From: Dugong dugon
Lineage: Eukaryota > Chordata > Mammalia > Sirenia > Dugongidae
Reading direction: 5' to 3'
NCBI GenBank assembly: GCA_030035585.1
Contig: CM057469.1
Coordinates: 14,750,501-14,814,500 of the forward strand
DNA: 64,000 bases
Below the pieces are notes generated by a model. That model made no database searches. It was not told where the DNA came from and saw only the letters and a program-made list of their open reading frames with translations. Of the stretch, positions 57,524 through 64,000 are shown piece after piece. Numbering within the stretch: the stretch's first letter is position 1; the number at the start of each line of letters is the position of its first letter. Position numbers and translations under genes: made by a program.

Positions 57524-58879
57524 TCTCAATTTGAGATCCATGGATAACTTCTAGGAAATTCATGAATATTTTGAAAGTATAAATAAATTTCTATAAAAAT
57601 ACAATTTCTCCTCCCTGGGGAGAGGGTCCATATCTTTCATCAAATTCTAAAAAGATCTGATGACTCTAAGGTGCTGTTCAGTCTACAACATCTATGGTTC
57701 TAATAAAAGCATCATAACTAATTCTGGCTTATAGGAAGAAAGATAGAGGTAAACAAGGGGGTCACAAACCACAGAGAATTTTCAGTAAAGAAAGAGTAAG
57801 CTGATTTGAATACTATTCAGAGGGAAAACAAGGTGGGCCAAGGAAAAACAGTTCATAAAACCACCATGTAACTTATAATCTAGCAAATCAGACTGATAAA
57901 TAGCACTATTCAATAATGAAAACGAGGAATTTTTATGTGCAAATGGGTAACAGTCCCCCCCAAAAAAGTATGTTTTCTAAAAACTGTATTTATCTAAAAA
58001 GTTGAATTCTAGAGGCCTCTGGCCGTCTCCAAATCAAAATGCGTAGGAATTAATTTAGACATTTCTCCATAATGATTTCCTAGGGACCATTCTAGGAATT
58101 AATTCAAATTTATTTATGCCACTTCATTCCAAAATAGATAGGGAGGTGAAGAGAGAGTACAACTCTCAGTATTCTAGTCAAATGTAAGGAAATAACATGC
58201 AAAATTCTACCAATCTCATATTCTCACTGTGGACATACTAGTCATTAAGTATCTCCAGTGAAGTATGTTTTGTTAATATTCTAAGTAGTATAATTTACGC
58301 TCAAGAGTTCTCAGAGTCAGAAATTTCACTGAATTCAAGAATGCTTTCCAAAACTTTTAAGATTTCTTTTAGCTTCTCAATGAGAAACTTTACTTCCTTG
58401 GTGAGCAATCTAACCTACATGCACAGGTAAAATGACAATCTTTTCACATGAGAATGTTTTCAAATAGACTTTAGTGCTAGCTATACCATGCCTACTTAAT
58501 CTTTACCTTTAATAATCAATTATTACTAAAAGTTCCCATTCATCTAATAATGTATTCTTTTCCTGTTTCAGTGAACAGTCTCAAAACATTAATGATAATA
58601 TACACGGAATATGTAAAAAATTATGATTCTGAGAGAGAGAGTCAGCAGAAAAAAACTTTGGATTTGAATGGATCTCCGTATATCAGGAAGAAAGTAACAG
58701 TCACTTCTGGGATCACAAAGGGCAGGAGAAAAAGGCAATACTTCCTACAGTGTGAACAAAGAACTTTAAGTAAAACAGAAGTCACTTGGTCTAAACATGG
58801 GAAAATGAGAAAATTTCAATTGAGGAGTATTAATATATAGTGTAAATTTACAAACATTAAAATACTTCTCTTAACTTAC

Positions 58880-58922
58880 CAGGTGTACTTGTAGAGGCCT
58901 TAGTTACAGGCTCTGAATCTTC
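58880..58922 (-). CDS. ENAH: ENAH linker exon (provisional exon 10)
   Basis: A 43-nt exon with acceptor ATATTTAG and donor GTAAGT. It encodes EDSEPVTKASTSTP plus one base. This is Ser/Thr-rich linker in the EVH2 region with no recognisable fold, and it is a likely phosphorylation target by composition only. The phase (1) fits the next exon, whose first two bases AA complete a Glu codon. Confidence 0.92.
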
Positions 58923-59714
58923 CTAAATATACAGAAATACATGTTAATAATATCACATCTACTGGAAATGAGTTCATACATATAAATAGTTCACGTTTTA
59001 TATTCCCACTTCCAATACTGTCTCTGCGCCACTTGCCACTTTTCTCCCTTCCATCCAGTTTTCTTCTTTTACCTTCTGGACATTTCCTTCTCCTTTCCCC
59101 ACAGCTCCTTTCTTCGTATGTTCTCATTGAGAACTTGCATTAGTCAATGCCACGAGGTCAACACATGGGATAACTTTGAGGAACGACAATATGGCCAAAT
59201 CTAACAGACAAAATCACCACTTGATCTGTCAGACATCAAAATCTAAAACAGCCAAAGGCGACTTTCCCCAGCTGAACCGGGGAAGCGGGCATGGAGGGTT
59301 ATACTCTTGGGGGTACACCTATTAACCACAGGACTCCTAGGGGAATCCGGAAACTGTGGATTTAGTTTAGTTCCCTCATTTTAAATGCAAGGAAACTGAG
59401 ACCCTAAGAGATAAGAAAACCAATGAAAGGTCATGCCCTCTTCTCAAGGCAGGTTTAGGCAGAGTTAAGATCCACAAATCTGAAGTTCAGTGCCTTCCCC
59501 ACAACCCCACACGTTCAGCCCATTCTACTAGGAATGCCATTAAAATTTATACATACCACTCAAAACAAGCCATTTCTAATATTTGAAAACTTAAAAATAA
59601 CAAAATGTAAGTTGAAATGAATTGTGTTTGAACTTGAATCTTTCACACGACTTCCTGAATAAGCTGTGCCTCAATTTTACACTTTAGGTGTAGCAGTCCA
59701 TCCTTCTAACTTAC
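58923..59714 (-). other. ENAH: ENAH intron between exons 9 and 10
   Basis: Unique sequence with a weak MIR-like patch near 59.38-59.47 kb. No extra exon is recognised. Confidence 0.8.
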
Positions 59715-59772
59715 ATTTTTGTCCTCTTTTTGTTCTGTTTCTATTGTTGATCCCTTTTCAGCAATCCTTCGC
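59715..59772 (-). CDS. ENAH: ENAH EVH2 linker exon (provisional exon 9)
   Basis: A 58-nt exon (1 + 57) with acceptor CTTTCTAG and donor GTAAGT. It supplies RRIAEKGSTIETEQKEDKN. It completes the basic end of the F-actin-binding motif and enters the acidic, unstructured linker towards the tetramerisation region. It ends in phase 0. It lies only 168 bp from the preceding exon, the shortest intron in the window. Confidence 0.94.
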
Positions 59773-59940
59773 CTAGAAAGAAGGCAACCAGATTAAAAAG
59801 AAAAAAATCTAATTCTTAATATAAAAACTACTCTTTCTCCAAGAGGGAAGAACTGCATGCAGTTAAGTTATATTTGGAATAAAAGGAACAAAAACCTCTC
59901 AACCCTGGACACGTTCACTATAATGAAAATTTTCACTCAC

Positions 59941-60086
59941 CTCCTGGCCAGCAGGGCGCTCATTTCTTCCATTAAACCACTACCCCCTAAAGGAAGGGGT
60001 CCATTTCCACGACCTGTTTCTGTTTTAGATGAGGCCGAATTCACACCAACGGTACTCCCTCCACTTTGGAAAGAGGAATCCTCCAT
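59941..60086 (-). CDS. ENAH: ENAH F-actin-binding exon (provisional exon 8)
   Basis: A 146-nt exon with acceptor TCTCATTAAG and donor GTGAGT. It begins in phase 0 with ATGGAGGATTCC (MEDSSFQSGG) and runs through SKTETGRGNGPLPLGGSG to LMEEMSALLARR. The last part is the start of the F-actin-binding (FAB) motif of EVH2, which tethers Ena/VASP tetramers along filaments. The final two bases (AG) are completed by G from the next exon to give another Arg of the RRRR basic cluster. The Met at its start is an internal residue, not a translation start. Confidence 0.95.
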
Positions 60087-61544
60087 CTTAATGAGAATAC
60101 ACATACTTAATAAACTCCCACGTAAGACAGCCATATGTTTACTAACATTCTACATTTAAAACAGAAGACACATCAGCATTAATTTCGATAAAAATACCTA
60201 AGTATTATTTTTAACCGTCTTAAGAACCAATGGAGTGAATAGCACTCATCTTATGTATCAATGGGAGTTTTATCAAAGTTAGTTATCACCATAATGGGAC
60301 AATACTACTATGTGCTACTTCAGTGGTATTCTTGTCCCCCTCCCCCGCCAAATGCATAATCTAAATCTAGTCTTCAGGAAACATCAGATAAACCCAAACT
60401 GAGGGACGATCTATCTGATGGATTGAATTGTGTCCCCTAAAAATGCATGTCAACTTGGCCAGGCCATAGTTCTCAGTATTGTTTGGTTGTCCTCCATTTT
60501 GTGATCCGATATGATTATCCTATGTGGTGTAAACCCTAATCTCTATGATGTTAATGAGGCAGGATTAGAGGCAGTTAAATTAATGAGACTGGACTCAATC
60601 TACAGGATTAGGTTGTATCTTGAGTCCATCTCTTTTGAGATATAAAAGAGAGAAGTCAGCAGAGAGGAGAGGGACCTCATATCACCAAGAAAGAACCACC
60701 AGGAGCAGAGTGCATCCTTTGGACCCGGGGTCCCCGTGCTGAGAGGCTCCTAGACCAGGGGCAGACTGATGACAACCACCTTCCCCTAGCGCCGACAGAG
60801 AAAGAAAGCCTTCCCCTAAAGATGGCGTCCTGAATTTGGACTTCTAGCCTCCTAAACTGTGAGACAATAAATTTCTCTTTGTTAAAGCCATTCACTTGTG
60901 GTATTTCTGTTATAGCAAGCAGCACTAGACAACTAAGATAATCTAGAAAATAATTTTTTTATAGTTTTCAAAAATGTCAGTATCATCAAAGAAAGACTGA
61001 GGAATTGTGATACATTCAAGAGACTTGACAACTGAATGTAATGGGTAATCTTGGACTAGGAAAAAAAAATTGCCATAAAAGACATTATTGGACAACAGAT
61101 GAAATCTGCATAAGGCCTGTAGATTATAGTATTCTATCAATGTTAAATTTTCTAATTTTGATAATTACACTGTGGTTATGTAGGTGATATCTTTGCTCTT
61201 ACAAAATACACACTGAAGTGTTCAGGGAAACAGGCACAATGTCTCTGACTTACAAATAATTCAGGAAAAAAGTGCGTGTGTGTGTATGTATGTAGAAAGA
61301 CTCATACAAACAGAAAAATAAAGCAAATATAGTAAAATGTTAAAGGGTAAATCTGGGTGATGGGTTTACAGGAATTCTTTACACCATTCTTGCAACCTTT
61401 AAAAAGTTATTTCAATTTTTAAAAATATCATTGAAGTTAATAACATAGGGTTCATAGAATCAGAATACCACAAATCCATTATTTTAGATATTTAGAAAGA
61501 ATAAGACATACATAAGTAACACAGGAATTCAGAAACATATTTAC
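60087..61544 (-). other. ENAH: ENAH intron between exons 7 and 8
   Basis: Holds a solo LTR of about 527 bp (60.41-60.94 kb) in opposite orientation to the gene. The rest is AT-rich with a short GT run near 61.28 kb. Confidence 0.85.
60414..60940 (+). mobile_element. Solo LTR-like element, family A copy 4, in ENAH intron
   Basis: In opposite orientation to the copies at 1.6, 9.6 and 12.9 kb, so its sense strand is plus, antisense to ENAH. TCTGATGGATTGAATTGTGT to GCACTAGACAACTAAGATA, with GATATAAAAGAGAG and GAGACAATAAATTTCTC. ATCTA lies directly on both sides (60409-60413, 60941-60945), a 5-bp target-site duplication as expected for a retroviral-type integrase. Confidence 0.8.
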
Positions 61545-61849
61545 CCGTGACACTTTCCTAAGTTTTGCTCCAGCAATTGCAGCTGCAAGTCCAGTTAAAG
61601 GGCGATTGTCTTCTGACATAGATCCCACAAAAAATCCGGATGCAGGGAGGGGAGGGGCGGGAGGTGGTGGGGGAGGAGGGGGTACTTGATTAGGAAGAGG
61701 GGGTGGAGGGGGCGGGGGTGGAGGCCCGGAGGATGGAAGCGGAGGTGGTGGAGGGGGCCCTGGGGGAGGGGGGAGTACTGCTGACACCTGGGCAGGACCT
61801 GGTGGGAGTGGTGGAGGGGGTGGAGGTGCAGGTGGTCCCAAGACAATGC
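61545..61849 (-). CDS. ENAH: ENAH proline-rich and G-actin-binding exon (provisional exon 7)
   Basis: A 305-nt exon with acceptor CTTTCTCACAG and donor GTAAAT. It completes a Gly codon, then encodes 101 residues. The first two thirds are runs of Pro broken by Leu and Gly (PPPPPPLPPGP, GPPPPPPLPSSG, PPPPPLPNQVPPPP), the family's ligand for profilin and for SH3 and WW domains. After LPASGFF comes SMSEDNRPLTGLAAAIAGAKLRKVSR, which contains the G-actin-binding motif (LAAAIAGAKLRKV) opening EVH2. The Ser in KLRKVSR corresponds to the cyclic-nucleotide-kinase site of VASP (family knowledge). The exon ends on a whole codon (phase 0). The frame is open across the whole repeat-rich stretch, so the polyproline tract is intact. 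Confidence 0.96.
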
Positions 61850-63863
61850 CTGTGAGAAAGAAATGTTAAATAAGACCATCAATAATGGAGCTAAGTGGTA
61901 TTATTTCATGTAGAAAGGAATGTATGAATGACATAATAAAGTGACTCAAACATTTACTACATACTAATGAGTTCAATTTATTATAATGTTTGAAGTTTAG
62001 ATCAATATAAAAAAGGGTACTCAAAGGCAAAGCCAAAGTGTACAAATACTTTAATATTAGAGTTTATTAATAGATTACATAACAAATTATCTAGTTAGTT
62101 CATGGAGATTTGGTAAATAAAATAAATGCTTACAAAATTGGGGAGGGAGGTAAGCGTCCACAAAAAAAAAAACAAAAAAAACAAAAAACTAGTACATATG
62201 ACGGCAGTAGGTACTACCTGAATAACAGAACCAAGAAATCTATGTAAACTTTAAGTTCTGAGACAATAAATTCTACAATAGTGAAGACATACATTTAGTT
62301 GTTTATAGATAGCCAAAGTGGCTAGGTTAATAACATGAAGAAGGGATGGGTCCCAGGCTTCAGTATTTTCTCATTTAAATGCAACATGCAGCCAGGGTTG
62401 AGAACCATTTAAGCAAATGATCTATTGGTACAAAGTAAGACCTCAAAATAGCTCTCGGAAATAATTAAATGACATAGCATTTGATATACAGTTTTTTTTT
62501 TTTTTAAGCTTAGAAGATGGGGGCAAGAAGAGAAGCATTAAAATCTTGTAAAGTCACAAAGGGAGTGAAAACAAGAACTTATTTAACGTTAGAATACTAA
62601 ACTAGTGGGTTGCCCCTTCCTTATGGCTTCAAAGGGGTATCTCAGGACAAATAAAATGCTATTTGCACACTGGGCGGTAAATTTTTTGAAACTGCTAACT
62701 TGGAGCAGCTGCACAAGCTGAAGACATCAGTTGCTCAAGGAAGAATATAGGGTTTATGGGCTGTCAGTCTCCAAGGGCACAGCAGGGAGAGCTTTTAACC
62801 TTGCCAGGCTGGATGTGCCTCTTACAGTATTCCCGTCACAGGGATTCAAACTGGACATATTAGAGTCTTGACTCAACTTTTAAGCAAATTCATGAAGTCA
62901 ATAACAAAAAATATATATATAAATACACATATACAGCAGTAACAAGCCTTATTACTTTATTTTAGGAACTACGATTTTGTTGAAAAGGCATGTTCAAATC
63001 TAGACTATAACACTGTTTCCTTGTTAGTGCAAATCTGTTGTCAGATTCCTTCCTGTAATCTTCTTTAAATCCTGTTTTTTAAAAATAAGCAAATTACTTA
63101 CTTATAAAATCAGGTCTTTCTCTACTATAAATAATCCATACTTACTAGAATACTCTCCCTTCCCACTACCTTGAAAGTAAGATATGTGCGTGTGGCAGGG
63201 GAGGTGGGGGCTGTAACTTAGAGGATGCTGTTCTCTCTCAACTATCTCTTCAGCCCACTATTTCTTGTCATTTTGGACCATGGAACTCTCTGTGGAATAT
63301 ACCATGCCTATCAGCTGCTGCACAGGATTTAGGGTGGTTCCCAACCCTGTAAGTCCAACATGGGAAATCCAATAAGGGAGAAGCCAAAATAGAACGGGGC
63401 CCAAGATCAGAATTGTTCCAGATGAAGCTCTAAGATGACCTATCCAATGACTACAGTTGGGTAATAAATACATTGCTACGTTTTCCCAGGAAGTAAAGGA
63501 AAACGAGTTAGATCACACATTTACTGTGTGCTAGGTCCAATATGTATTCAGGTAAAGTACTCCTAGTGAGATTTTAAAGAAACAGATTATGGACTGAAAA
63601 ACATCTTCAACTGCAGAAGACACCAAAACTTAGTTCAATATGGTAACTTCTCATATCGATCCTCCAATGGCAATTAATTCCAACATGAAAAAAAATTATT
63701 TTCTACTTTACGATTTTTTTTTTAATTAAGAAAATATGGCACTATGGCACAAAGACGTTCAGCTTTCAAAACCATCTTATCCATTCTTTTAGGCAATTAA
63801 AGCTGTTGACGTAGATCATCTTTTCAAGGGGTGAGTTGTTAGCAGCAATAATGAGCGCCTTAC
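61850..63863 (-). other. ENAH: ENAH intron between exons 6 and 7
   Basis: A 2.0-kb intron with A-rich simple sequence at 62.16-62.19 kb and a T run near 62.49 kb. No recognised repeat family or exon. Confidence 0.85.
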
Positions 63864-64000
63864 CCTGTGGGGCTGGAGTCTCGGCCGGCTGAGAGGCTGC
63901 CTGCAAGCCTGGCTCAGAAGCAGAGGAGTCTCCCAGCACAGAGTTTAGAGGAGTCTCAACAGAGGCAGGGGCAGCTGCAGAGGGAGAACGGAGAACACTA
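63864..64000 (-). CDS. ENAH: ENAH coding exon (provisional exon 6), 3' end only
   Basis: The last 137 nt of an exon that continues beyond the window. Read from the minus strand it gives 45 codons starting SVLRSPSAAAPASVETPL and ending PAETPAPQ, plus one G that begins the next codon. The donor is GTAAGG, immediately below 63864. The segment is rich in Ala, Ser and Pro with no folded domain, and corresponds to the low-complexity linker ahead of the profilin-binding core. The phase-1 end matches the next exon, which begins GC and completes a Gly codon. Its acceptor is not visible, so the full exon length is unknown. Confidence 0.93.

Larger units (their letters stand above)
55349..58879 (-). other. 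ENAH: ENAH intron between exons 10 and 11
   Basis: Contains one plus-strand AfroSINE (55.91-56.10 kb) and a TA microsatellite (57.50-57.52 kb). The rest is unique. A 133-codon open frame at 56.84-57.24 kb on the minus strand has no splice or family support. Confidence 0.85.
36614..64000 (-). other. ENAH: ENAH gene, 3' part (partial, continues past window end)
   Basis: The 3' half of ENAH (Mena), a member of the Ena/VASP family. These proteins sit at leading edges, filopodia tips and focal adhesions, where they bind profilin-actin and barbed ends and promote filament elongation. Ten coding exons are placed with GT-AG sites: 63864-64000, 61545-61849, 59941-60086, 59715-59772, 58880-58922, 55282-55348, 52151-52213 (alternative), 48952-49030, 46051-46108 and 45477-45514. 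All phases join cleanly. The identity rests on GLAAAIAGAKLRKV, SGLMEEMSALLARR and GLDYDRLKQDILDEMRKEL, plus the 63-nt 11a exon, which is specific to Mena within the family. The 5' exons (EVH1 domain, LERER repeat) lie outside. The low end is inferred from a poly(A) signal. Confidence 0.95.

Noticed and set aside
61595..61882. His/Pro-rich minus-strand open frame overlapping the proline exon
   Set aside because: It is a shifted frame of the ENAH proline-rich exon and crosses the acceptor.
1..64000. CRISPR array, operon or prokaryotic defence system
   Set aside because: The sequence is mammalian; the regularly repeated motifs are SINEs, LTRs and microsatellites.

Overview
This window is vertebrate nuclear DNA from a placental mammal, most likely an afrotherian and probably an elephant or close relative. 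The evidence is the dense load of tRNA-derived AfroSINE-type short repeats, which start GGAGCCCTGGTGG or GGTCCCTGGGTGG and end in a tail of the type ATGAGTCGGAATCGACTC. RTE/BovB-type LINE fragments sharing that tail, L1 pieces and LTRs are also present. No bacterial or viral gene organisation, CRISPR array or operon is visible.

About 1-36,610 is intergenic sequence lying downstream of a gene read from the minus strand. It is a mosaic of SINEs (several with clear target-site duplications), three sizeable RTE/BovB fragments, two L1 pieces, three families of LTR, old MIR/L2/MER5 relics and one short mariner-type DNA transposon. GC-rich unique stretches lie at about 15.0-17.7, 20-21.3 and 24-26 kb. 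A small CpG-rich patch at 29.05-29.68 kb carries two CTCF-like motifs in the same orientation. I found no convincing protein-coding gene here; the longer open frames overlap repeats or GC-rich sequence.

About 36,610-64,000 is the 3' half of ENAH (Mena, an Ena/VASP actin-regulatory protein) on the minus strand. Ten coding exons can be placed to the base with GT-AG junctions and consistent phases. They encode the end of the central region, the profilin-binding proline-rich core, the G-actin and F-actin binding motifs of EVH2, and the C-terminal tetramerising coiled coil with the stop codon at 45,477-45,479. One of them (52,151-52,213) is the 63-nt alternative exon known as 11a. A terminal exon with a 3' UTR of roughly 8.9 kb is inferred down to a poly(A) signal at 36,638-36,643. 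The EVH1 domain, LERER repeat and promoter lie beyond position 64,000.

I did not find a new biological system. The observations most worth following are the intact exon 11a and its possible splicing signals, the tandem CTCF-like motifs, the LINE/SINE tail sharing with a flank-duplicated short RTE derivative, an L1 fragment that has target-site duplications but no 3' end, and three LTR copies that all stop shortly after a tRNA-Leu-like primer-binding site. Exon numbers are provisional, anchored on calling the 63-nt exon 11a. Repeat family names are recognised by eye.
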